Source: CAVOBC01 sp963693635
GTDB lineage: Bacteria > Pseudomonadota > Gammaproteobacteria > Pseudomonadales > Azotimanducaceae
DNA length: 15,575 bases
Direction: 5' to 3'
Assembly (NCBI GenBank): GCA_963693635.1
Contig: CAVOBC010000075.1
Span: 1-15,575, forward strand
Of the stretch, positions 1 to 6,498 are shown piece after piece (the first letter of the stretch is position 1; each line of letters begins with the position of its first letter). The position numbers and the translations under genes were made by a program. Below the pieces are notes generated by a model. It was not told the DNA's origin and did not search any database. It worked only from the letters and a program-made list of their open reading frames with translations.

Positions 1-745
1 ACTGGGACGTGGCGGTCATGACGAGATTGGTGTTTGCGACGAGGGCCGGTGCGACCAGGTGGTGTTGCGTGCGCAAGACGATATTGCGGCGCTTGCCCAT
101 CTTGCCGAGCGCGAGGTCGACGTGGCTAAGGCCGCCGCGCCTGCTGGAGACCTGAATGTGAGGCAATTCCAGATAGGTTTCGAGCCGTAACGGGTTCTCG
201 ATGGCGGGGTGGTCCCGCCGAATCATGCAGACCTGATGGTCCGTGAAGAGGTGGGCCTGCAGCACGTGGGGGTCGGGTGTGAGCGCGATGTCGACCGCGA
301 AGTCCAGATTGCCGGCCGCGAGTTCGATGTTCATGTCCCGCCGCCGTACCTGGTAGCAGTCTATGCTGACATTGGGCGCTTCATCTTTGATCCGCTTGAC
401 GAGAACCGGCAGCGTCACTGCCTGATTGAGGTCGTGCATGCTGACCCGAAAACGCTTGTCAGATTCTTCGGGTTTGAAGCGCTCACTGTCCTGAACGCTC
501 GAACGGATCAGGGACAGTGACTGTCGAACCGAGCCGATGATGTTCTGCGCGACGGGCGTCGGGACCATCCCGTCAGCGGTCCGCATGAAGAGGGGGTCCC
601 CAAAAAGATTTCGCAAGCGCGACAGTGAGTTGGAAACCGCGGGCTGGGTGATCCCGATGATCTCGCCGGCGCGGGTTAGGTTGCCTTCCGTGTAGATGGC
701 GTCAAACACCACAAAAAGGTTGAGGTCAATCTCGCTGAGCTTCAC
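1..745 (-). CDS. LysR-type transcriptional regulator (C-terminus cut by window edge)
   Basis: This is a DNA-binding regulator of the LysR family, which usually binds as a tetramer and responds to a small-molecule co-inducer. The minus-strand frame is open from a GTG at 745 to the left edge, giving 248 residues of the usual ~300. Residues 1-62 form the winged helix-turn-helix: the protein opens MKLSEIDLNLFVVFDAIY, followed by the recognition-helix signature ITQPAVSNSLSRLR (about residues 32-45) and then FGDPLFMRT. From about residue 90 the periplasmic-binding-protein-like effector domain begins. The GTG start is chosen because the MKLSEIDLNLF opening is typical of the family. The frame stays open upstream with other GTG codons, and no clear Shine-Dalgarno is visible. 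It is divergent from gspE, but nothing in the sequence shows that it regulates secretion. The effector is unknown. Confidence 0.9.
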   Translation of the reverse strand, partial: MKLSEIDLNLFVVFDAIYTEGNLTRAGEIIGITQPAVSNSLSRLRNLFGDPLFMRTADGMVPTPVAQNIIGSVRQSLSLIRSSVQDSERFKPEESDKRFRVSMHDLNQAVTLPVLVKRIKDEAPNVSIDCYQVRRRDMNIELAAGNLDFAVDIALTPDPHVLQAHLFTDHQVCMIRRDHPAIENPLRLETYLELPHIQVSSRRGGLSHVDLALGKMGKRRNIVLRTQHHLVAPALVANTNLVMTATSQ

Positions 746-1171
746 GCAGTTGGGCCTGGTCGCTGGTCGGTATGACGAGTGGAAGACGCGCCGAAAGGGG
801 CAGAAACGATCCACTTTGGAAATGCCTGACACGCGTTTGGATGGAGTGATTATCGAGCATTGTTCGTACTTATAGTAAGCCCCGCGCGTCGTCTGCGCCA
901 GTCATGTCGCGGCTCAGGGCGCAACGGGTGTCACTGTGAGATCGTAGATTTGCCGCTGGCAGCCGAGCCCGAAACGCCTTGAGTTTCGTTAACCCGTCGT
1001 GAATAGTGGCCGCCATTGCATGACTACGGCGATTGGCGGGTGGACTTCTGTCCAAAAACAGGTCGGGACGATTCTTGCGCCGGGATGTTTTATTGATGTG
1101 GGACTCTGATTAGTGCGTTGGTCAGGGACCTTGGGCGAAATCGACGTTTCAGTTGATCGAAAGGAGTAGAC
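746..1171. other. Divergent intergenic region between the LysR gene and gspE
   Basis: These 426 bases hold no convincing gene. They contain a possible plus-strand promoter (979-1007) for the secretion operon, a possible minus-strand -10 element (GATAAT, 854-849) for the regulator, a short AT-rich dyad TACTTATAGTA (867-877), and the strong gspE ribosome binding site AAGGAG at 1161-1166. Minus-strand open frames in this stretch are antisense shadows. No gspC or gspD is present here, although these genes often precede gspE in other T2SS operons. Confidence 0.6.
979..1007 (+). promoter_or_regulatory. Possible sigma70 promoter for the gsp operon
   Basis: TTGAGT (979-984) is followed after exactly 17 bases by AATAGT (1002-1007). 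Each hexamer matches the sigma70 consensus at four of six positions. It lies about 165 bases upstream of gspE on the correct strand. It is the best match I found by eye in this intergenic region, but two 4/6 hexamers occur often by chance. Confidence 0.3.
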
Positions 1172-2644
1172 ATGAGTGAAGCCGGGGCTGCGAGGCTTCC
1201 ATACAGTTTCGCGAAGCGACACGGCGTGTTGCTGGTCAACGATGAGGGCACTGCAGATGTCCTCTTTCGGGATCGGCTGACACGGGTCGTCCTTGCGGAA
1301 ATTCGGCGCGTCGCGGGCGCCCGCTTCGGTTTGCGGCGGGTGGACGAAGGAACCTTCGATGCGCGTTTGTCGGGTACCTATCAGACCGACAGTGGCGAAA
1401 CCATCCAGATGATGGAAGGGATCGGCGAGGAAATGGATCTCTCCAGCCTGGCCGACCTGATCACGGAGAGTGACGACCTGCTTGAGCAGGAGGACGATGC
1501 GCCGATCATCAAGTTGATCAACAGCTTGCTCGCCGAGGCGATTAAGGTGGGGGCGTCTGATATTCACATCGAGACCTACGAGACCCGGCTCGTCGTGCGC
1601 TTTCGTGTCGACGGGGTGTTGCGTGAGGTGGTTAGTCCGCGCCGCGCGCTTGCGCCGCTGCTGGTCTCTCGCATCAAGGTCATGGCCAAGCTCGACATTG
1701 CCGAGAAGCGGCAACCCCACGATGGTCGGATCTCGGTTCGGGTGGCGGGCAAGGAAGTTGATGTGCGCGTATCGATCATTCCGGCCAGCAAGGGCGAACG
1801 GGTGGTGATGCGGCTCCTGGACAAGCAGGAGGGCCAGCGTGATCTCGTCCATCTCGGCATGAATCCTGGCGACATGACCCGCATGAAATCACTGGTGACG
1901 CGCCCGCATGGCATCATCCTCGTGACCGGCCCCACCGGTTCGGGCAAGTCGACCACGCTATATGCCTGTCTGCAGCGACTGAATGACCGGTCCAGGAACA
2001 TCCTGACGGTCGAAGATCCCATCGAATATGACGTTGAGGGCGTTGGCCAGACCCAGGTCAACAGCAAGGCCGACATGACCTTCGCCAAAGGTCTGCGTGC
2101 AATCCTCCGGCAAGACCCGGATGTCGTTATGGTCGGCGAGATTCGGGACTATGAGACCGCCGATATCGCCGTGCAGGCGAGCCTGACTGGCCATCTGGTT
2201 TTGTCGACCCTGCACACGAACACCGCAATCGGTGCGGTCACGCGGCTGGCGAATATGGGCGTGCAGCCGTATTTGCTCAGCAACTCGTTGATCGGTCTGA
2301 TCGCCCAGCGACTGGTCCGCGTTTTATGCGAGCACTGCAAGGAATCCTACACGCCCGATGCGTACGAATGCGAGATGTTGAGGCTCGCGGAACCGCCCCG
2401 GATTTACCGCGCGAGGGGCTGTGATCACTGTGCAGGGGACGGCTACGCGGGACGCCAGGGTATCTACGAGGTGATTGTGGTCGACGACGACCTTCGTCGC
2501 CTGATCCACAGTGGCACCTCGGAACTCGACATGGAGATTCACGCGCGCACGTTCTCGACCGGCATTCGGGATGATGGCCGCGCGAAGATCCTCGCCGGCG
2601 TCACGACGATCGACGAAGTCCTTCGCCAGACATTGGAAGACTGA
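1172..2644 (+). CDS. gspE: Type II secretion ATPase GspE
   Basis: This is the cytoplasmic AAA+-like secretion ATPase that powers pseudopilus assembly and docks on GspL and GspF. At 490 residues it has normal family length. The N-terminal ~105 residues are a shortened N1E-like domain. The N2E/PAS-like part carries GASDIHIE (127-134). The ATPase core has Walker A GPTGSGKST (253-261) and a Walker B/Glu box DPDVVMVGEIRD (315-326, catalytic Glu323). A His box (LSTLHTNT) follows at about 346-353. The tetracysteine metal-binding motif characteristic of GspE is intact: C386-x2-C389 and C417-x2-C420. The ATG at 1172 has a good Shine-Dalgarno (AAGGAG, 5-base spacer). It is the first gene of the operon and is followed after 56 bases by gspF. 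PilB-type or MshE-type ATPases are excluded by the downstream gspF-M order. Confidence 0.97.
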   Translation: MSEAGAARLPYSFAKRHGVLLVNDEGTADVLFRDRLTRVVLAEIRRVAGARFGLRRVDEGTFDARLSGTYQTDSGETIQMMEGIGEEMDLSSLADLITESDDLLEQEDDAPIIKLINSLLAEAIKVGASDIHIETYETRLVVRFRVDGVLREVVSPRRALAPLLVSRIKVMAKLDIAEKRQPHDGRISVRVAGKEVDVRVSIIPASKGERVVMRLLDKQEGQRDLVHLGMNPGDMTRMKSLVTRPHGIILVTGPTGSGKSTTLYACLQRLNDRSRNILTVEDPIEYDVEGVGQTQVNSKADMTFAKGLRAILRQDPDVVMVGEIRDYETADIAVQASLTGHLVLSTLHTNTAIGAVTRLANMGVQPYLLSNSLIGLIAQRLVRVLCEHCKESYTPDAYECEMLRLAEPPRIYRARGCDHCAGDGYAGRQGIYEVIVVDDDLRRLIHSGTSELDMEIHARTFSTGIRDDGRAKILAGVTTIDEVLRQTLED

Positions 2645-2700
2645 GCATGGGACTGGCTGCAGCCCGTTTTGGGACAAGAACTAGCCAGACAGGACACTAG

Positions 2701-3915
2701 ATGCCGGCATTCGAATACGTTGCCCTTAACAACAAGGGCCGCGAACAGACGGGCGTGCTGGAAGGGGACAGTTCGCGTCACGTCCGGCAGATGTTGCGGG
2801 ACAAGGGTCTTGCGCCACTCAGCGTCGATGTAACCGCTGAGAAACGCGCGGCGGGCGATTGGTCAGCCCTCTTCAAACCGTCTCTGTCGGTTCGGGAACT
2901 CGCGCTCGTTACCCGTCAACTCGCGACCCTGATCGCTGCGGGCTTGCCCGTTGAAGAAGCGCTGCTCGCGGTCTCCCGGCAGAGCGAGAACGCGCGCACC
3001 CAGGCGATGCTGGTTGGCGTCCGGTCGAAGGTCATGGAGGGCTTTTCGCTCGCCAACAGCCTTGCGGAGTTTCCTCGAGGCTTTCCGGGGCTCTATCGGG
3101 CGACCGTCGCCGCGGGCGAATCAGCGGGGCACCTGGATCTCGTACTGAATCGCCTGGCGGACTACACCGAATCGCAGCAATCGTCGCGGCAGCGCATTCA
3201 GCAGGCGATGGTGTATCCGGTCATCCTGTTCGTGCTGACCTTATCGATTCTCGCGGGACTGCTCGGCTATGTGGTGCCGGATATCGTCAAGGTATTCCAG
3301 GACACGGGGCAGGATCTGCCGACACTCACGGTAGCGATCATCCGGGTATCTGATGGCGTTAAGAATTACGGGCTCTGGGGCGTTTTGCTGATCATTATCG
3401 CGAGTTTTGCGATCAACCGGGCGCTGACATTACCGGGCGTTCGAATGGTCTGGCACCGGCGCCTGCTGCACCTGCCGCTCATCGCAAAGATGAGCCGAGG
3501 GCTCAACGCGGCGCAGTTTTCCCACACGCTCGCCATCCTCACCTCAAGCGGTGTGCCGCTGGTCGATGCCATGCGAATCGCAGGCCAGGTGATGCAAAAC
3601 GACTGGTTGCAGGCCAAGGTGGCCGAGGCGACGGTCAAGGTCAGCGAGGGTAGCAGTCTGCATCTGGCCCTGGATCAAAGTGGTTACTTTCCGCCGATGA
3701 TGCTGCACATGATTGCGAGCGGTGAATCGAGTGGCGAACTCGACCAGATGCTGTCACGTGTGTCGACGCATCTGCAGCAGGACGTTGAGATGCTGCTTGG
3801 GATCATGTTGAGTCTGTTCGGGCCATTCATGCTAATTGTTATGGGCGGTGCGGTGTTTACTATCGTGATGGCGATTCTTCTGCCCATCATGAATCTCAAC
3901 CAACTGGTCGCTTGA
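2701..3915 (+). CDS. gspF: Type II secretion inner-membrane platform protein GspF
   Basis: GspF is the polytopic inner-membrane protein at the base of the T2SS assembly platform; it contacts GspE and GspL. The protein has 404 residues, the usual length. It starts MPAFEYVALNNKGREQTGVLEGDS, the typical opening of the family. Two tandem cytoplasmic GspF domains are visible: about residues 65-190, with RQLATLIAAGLPVEEAL, and about 270-390, with HTLAILTSSGVPLVDAM. Hydrophobic segments lie at about 174-196, 225-242 and 368-395. The ATG has AGGA at 2691-2694 with a 6-base spacer. It belongs to the operon with gspE. The 364 bases between it and the likely gspG start are unusual for this otherwise compact cluster. 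Confidence 0.97.
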   Translation: MPAFEYVALNNKGREQTGVLEGDSSRHVRQMLRDKGLAPLSVDVTAEKRAAGDWSALFKPSLSVRELALVTRQLATLIAAGLPVEEALLAVSRQSENARTQAMLVGVRSKVMEGFSLANSLAEFPRGFPGLYRATVAAGESAGHLDLVLNRLADYTESQQSSRQRIQQAMVYPVILFVLTLSILAGLLGYVVPDIVKVFQDTGQDLPTLTVAIIRVSDGVKNYGLWGVLLIIIASFAINRALTLPGVRMVWHRRLLHLPLIAKMSRGLNAAQFSHTLAILTSSGVPLVDAMRIAGQVMQNDWLQAKVAEATVKVSEGSSLHLALDQSGYFPPMMLHMIASGESSGELDQMLSRVSTHLQQDVEMLLGIMLSLFGPFMLIVMGGAVFTIVMAILLPIMNLNQLVA

Positions 3916-4279
3916 ACGCGTACAAGGCATCGCGGTCTGACATGTGCAGGCATTACTGGCCGTGTGCGGCTAAAATGGGGATCGACATGGTTTTTCGTAC
4001 GTACTTTCATCGCGCAAACGATGTATTGATGGAGCAGGACAAGTGATTGACCGGGTGGCAGAGGGTTCAGGGGTAGGCGCGCGACGCACCGGCACGCGGC
4101 TCAGCCTGCCAGACCCATACATGGATGTATCGGCACGGAATCGACGACGTACCTCGTTGATTGGTAGTGAACGAGCTGAAGCCCGCGACCCTGAGCGCAA
4201 TGCTCGGCAAGCCCGTGAACAAGTCCCTGAGCAAGACCCGGAAAGAGTGCAGCAGGCGCTTTTTCAACAACCGACCGGT
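3916..4279. other. gspF-gspG spacer with unresolved small frames
   Basis: These 364 bases interrupt an otherwise tight operon. The gspG frame is open upstream to a GTG at 4043, so a version of GspG 79 residues longer is possible. GGAG at 4031-4034 lies 8 bases before that GTG. A 19-codon frame (3987-4043, stop TGA at 4044-4046, preceded by GGGGA) ends overlapping the GTG. A 38-codon frame (4167-4280, stop at 4281-4283) overlaps the shorter gspG start. A TAAAAT at 3971-3976 could be a -10 element but lacks a good -35. An 8-base palindrome GTACGTAC sits at 3997-4004. No terminator-like hairpin with a T-run was seen. Confidence 0.5.
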
Positions 4280-4283
4280 GTGA
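4167..4283 (+). CDS. Possible small ORF (38 aa) overlapping the gspG start
   Basis: The frame starts at GTG 4167 and ends at TGA 4281-4283, sharing four bases (GTGA, 4280-4283) with the proposed gspG start. This is the arrangement seen in translational coupling. Its third codon positions are strongly GC (33 of 37 codons after the start), against 17 of 38 in the overlapping gspG-extension frame. It is rich in basic residues (KSLSKTRKECSRRFF near the end) and has no membrane segment or recognised domain. Caution: a minus-strand frame (4270-4067) shares the same wobble column, so the codon bias does not prove the strand. No Shine-Dalgarno is seen. It may simply be non-coding. I do not recognise a family. 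Confidence 0.2.
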   Translation: MNELKPATLSAMLGKPVNKSLSKTRKECSRRFFNNRPV

Positions 4284-4702
4284 GGGGTCGGGCCGAAGCC
4301 GGCTTTACGCTAATCGAGATCATGGTCGTCGTGGTCATTCTCGGCATTCTCGGTGCCCTGATCGTGCCGAACGTCATTAGCCGGCCGGATGACGCGCGGG
4401 TTCAACGCGCGAGCGCCGACGTGCGGGCGATCGCAAACGCACTGGAACTCTACCGAATGGACAACGGCAACTACCCGAGCACCGACCAGGGCCTGGATGC
4501 GCTGGTGTCAGAACCCAGTGGCTATCCGGAAGCACGGCGCTGGAATCCGGAGGGATACCTCGGCAAGATGCCAATGGATCCATGGGATGAGCCCTACCTC
4601 TATTACAACGAGGGCCGCTCGTACGATGTCTATACCTTCGGCGCGGATCGCAAGGAAGGGGGCGAAAGCTATGACGCGGACATTCGCTACTCGGATCTGT
4701 AG
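4280..4702 (+). CDS. gspG: Major pseudopilin GspG
   Basis: GspG is the major pseudopilin. After leader removal by the prepilin peptidase it polymerises into the periplasmic pseudopilus. The class III signal is explicit: Gly, then FTLIEIMVVVVILGILGALI, with Glu at mature position +5. The mature part (132 residues) contains VRAIANALELYRMDNGNYPSTDQGLDAL and a C-terminal DPWDEPYLYYNEG...DVYTFGADRKEGG segment, where GspG proteins bind calcium. I chose the GTG at 4280, which gives an 8-residue leader (MRGRAEAG) and a normal total of 140 residues. The same frame is open back to ATG 4121 and GTG 4043, giving leaders of about 61 or 87 residues. GTG 4280 has no Shine-Dalgarno but overlaps the stop of a small upstream frame. 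The identity is certain; the start is not. Confidence 0.93.
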   Translation: MRGRAEAGFTLIEIMVVVVILGILGALIVPNVISRPDDARVQRASADVRAIANALELYRMDNGNYPSTDQGLDALVSEPSGYPEARRWNPEGYLGKMPMDPWDEPYLYYNEGRSYDVYTFGADRKEGGESYDADIRYSDL

Positions 4703-5330
4703 CGTAGCCAGGGGGCGAGCGCGTGTGGTCGGGGGCGTTTGTCGCTGCGGGGCGGGTGCCGCATCCAGCGCGGGTTTTACGCTCGTTGAGGTGTTGGTCG
4801 TGCTGCTCGTCGTTTCGATCATGGCGGGGATGGTCATTGCCAACTTCCCGTCCATCTCGGCCAATACTGACTACGAGCACGAAGCGGAGCGGCTTCGCTA
4901 CGTCTTCAAGCTCGCCCGGGATGAGGCTGAACTACAGGCAACAGAGTATGGCTTCCGAGCCGACCGGGAAGGCTATCAGTTTCTGGTCTACGACGACCTG
5001 GCGCTCACCTGGAGCGTCCTTGATGAGTCGCCGTTCGACGAACGAGAGCTTTCCGACATGCGCCTTGATCTGAAGGTCGAAGGCGAAGCATTTCAGCTCG
5101 TGGACGCTGGCACGTCTGATGACAGCGGACCGACCCGGAAGTCGGCCGCACCGCAGGTACTGTTGCTGTCGAGCGGTGAGACGACGGCCTTCAACGTTAC
5201 GCTGTCGTCCGCCGACCGCGCGTGGGAGCGGACCCTCGTTGCGGATGGCTTCGCAACGATTGAGTTCGAAGACGAGATTGAGCGAGCGCGGCAGCGAAGA
5301 GACGACGATGGGCGAGACAGGCGCCGATGA
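4671..5330 (+). CDS. gspH: Minor pseudopilin GspH
   Basis: GspH is a minor pseudopilin of the pseudopilus tip complex. The prepilin motif is Gly followed by FTLVEVLVVLLVVSIMAGMV, with Glu at +5, then a GspH-type globular domain (ERLRYVFKLARDEAELQATEYGF...). The ATG at 4671 overlaps the end of gspG by 32 bases and follows AAGGAAGGG (4652-4660). It gives 219 residues with a 35-residue arginine-rich leader containing three cysteines, longer than usual. A GTG at 4725, nine bases after AGGGGG, would give a 17-residue leader and a start just after gspG ends; both are possible. The stop overlaps the gspI start by four bases (ATGA). The C-terminus is very rich in Arg and Asp. Confidence 0.9.
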   Translation: MTRTFATRICSVARGRARVVGGVCRCGAGAASSAGFTLVEVLVVLLVVSIMAGMVIANFPSISANTDYEHEAERLRYVFKLARDEAELQATEYGFRADREGYQFLVYDDLALTWSVLDESPFDERELSDMRLDLKVEGEAFQLVDAGTSDDSGPTRKSAAPQVLLLSSGETTAFNVTLSSADRAWERTLVADGFATIEFEDEIERARQRRDDDGRDRRR

Positions 5331-5710
5331 ACCGTGCAGATGGATTCACGTTGATCGAGATCATGGTGGCCCTCGCGGTTTTTGCCATCGTCTCGTCCGC
5401 GCTTATCCGCAATGCATCGATGGCAGTAAAACAAACTCAGATCCTGGAAGACAGGTCCCTGGCATTCTTCATCGCAGAGAACCGCATTAGTGAACTGCGT
5501 ATTCCGGAGCGCGTGGACGATGCGTCGTTTCCGGCAACAGGCACGCAGCGCGAATTCGTCACGATGGCGAATCGGCAATGGGAGGTCGAAACCCTGATTG
5601 AAGCCACTGAGAATGAAGGGATGCGCCGGATAGACGTGGCCGTCTACCGACAGGACGACACGGACCGCAACGTCGTTCACAAGTTGACCGGGTTTGTGGG
5701 GCGACGCTGA
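5327..5710 (+). CDS. gspI: Minor pseudopilin GspI
   Basis: GspI is the minor pseudopilin that nucleates the GspI-J-K tip of the pseudopilus. It has 127 residues, normal for the family. The leader is short and canonical: MNRADG, then FTLIEIMVALAVFAIVSSAL with Glu at +5, followed by a GspI-like domain containing AENRISELRI. The start codon overlaps the gspH stop (ATGA, 5327-5330), which suggests translational coupling. No strong Shine-Dalgarno is seen. gspJ follows after two bases. Confidence 0.95.
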   Translation: MNRADGFTLIEIMVALAVFAIVSSALIRNASMAVKQTQILEDRSLAFFIAENRISELRIPERVDDASFPATGTQREFVTMANRQWEVETLIEATENEGMRRIDVAVYRQDDTDRNVVHKLTGFVGRR

Positions 5711-5712
5711 TA

Positions 5713-6498
5713 ATGAAGCGGTCCGGGGGGTTCACATTGGTGGAGGTGCTGGTCGCGATCGCGATATTCGCGATGCTCGGTCTTGCCGCTAATCAGATGT
5801 TGCGAACCGTTATACGCAGCCACGACGCGACGCAAGCCTCTGCGACCCGGATGCATGATGTCACCCGTGCGCTCGCGGTGATTGAAAGGGACCTTAGCCA
5901 GGTCGTCTATCGCGGCATCCGCGATGAATACGGTGATCCCAAACCAGCGCTGGAGATGGGATTGGACGACTACCTGATCGAGTTCACGCGCACGGGTTGG
6001 CGCAATCCGCTGTTCCGACCGCGCGGGGATCTGCAGCGGGTTGCTTATGCATTTGACGATGGTCGCCTGGTGCGACATTTCTGGCGGGTTCTTGATCGTG
6101 CCGAGGACGGAGAACCGGTCACCCAGGTACTGATGGAAGACTTGGAAAGCGTCCGCGTTGCAGGCTTTGACATAGCAGGCGAAGCCGCTGACACCTGGCC
6201 CCAGGTCACTGAAGATGCCGAGTCCCTACCCGTTGCGATTGAAGTGATTCTCTCCAGCAAAACGCTGGGTGACCTCAGACGCGTTGTTCCTTTAACACGC
6301 GTTGCGAAGGTCTATTCGGGCCCTGACGGCACCGCAAATGATGGTCGGGGCACCGATGATCCCACAGACCGTTCTGATGATCGTTCCGATGAAGGAGAGG
6401 CGAATCAGGACGGTGAGAGCAACCGCCCTAACAATACCAATTCGGCGACCGGCGACGGGACGCCTAACCAATTGAACCGACCGCGGAGGACTGAGTGA
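5713..6498 (+). CDS. gspJ: Minor pseudopilin GspJ with hydrophilic C-terminal tail
   Basis: GspJ is a minor pseudopilin of the tip complex with GspI and GspK. The leader MKRSGG is followed by FTLVEVLVAIAIFAMLGLAA, with Glu at +5. The globular domain includes MHDVTRALAVIERDLSQVVYRGIRDEYG and continues to about residue 204, the size expected for a whole GspJ. The remaining 57 residues (205-261) are an extra tail rich in Asp, Asn, Gly, Thr and Arg with no predicted structure. The tail includes a twice-repeated 12-base unit encoding RSDD/RSDE at 6370-6393. The stop overlaps the GTG of gspK (GTGA, 6495-6498). The core identification is firm; a role for the tail is unknown. Confidence 0.94.
   Translation: MKRSGGFTLVEVLVAIAIFAMLGLAANQMLRTVIRSHDATQASATRMHDVTRALAVIERDLSQVVYRGIRDEYGDPKPALEMGLDDYLIEFTRTGWRNPLFRPRGDLQRVAYAFDDGRLVRHFWRVLDRAEDGEPVTQVLMEDLESVRVAGFDIAGEAADTWPQVTEDAESLPVAIEVILSSKTLGDLRRVVPLTRVAKVYSGPDGTANDGRGTDDPTDRSDDRSDEGEANQDGESNRPNNTNSATGDGTPNQLNRPRRTE
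6370..6393 (+). repeat. Tandem duplication (2 x 12 bp) in the gspJ tail
   Basis: CGTTCTGATGAT is followed directly by CGTTCCGATGAA, a 12-base unit repeated twice with two mismatches. It keeps the reading frame and encodes RSDD then RSDE in the low-complexity tail of GspJ. It suggests the tail grew by small in-frame duplications. Confidence 0.6.
6485..6490 (+). promoter_or_regulatory. Ribosome binding site for the long gspK start
   Basis: GGAGGA lies four bases before the GTG at 6495. It is the strongest Shine-Dalgarno-like match near any candidate gspK start. It supports translation of the long N-terminal extension, although the same bases also encode two arginines of GspJ. Confidence 0.5.

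Noticed and set aside
867..877. TACTTATAGTA dyad as a LysR operator
   Set aside because: It lacks the T-N11-A form of LysR sites, and short AT-rich dyads arise easily by chance. It is not enough to claim regulation of either neighbour.
989..1852. Minus-strand open frame of 287 codons opposite the start of gspE
   Set aside because: It lies antisense to the well-supported gspE and covers its promoter region. Its His/Asp/Arg-rich translation shows no family feature. Long antisense frames are common in GC-rich coding DNA.
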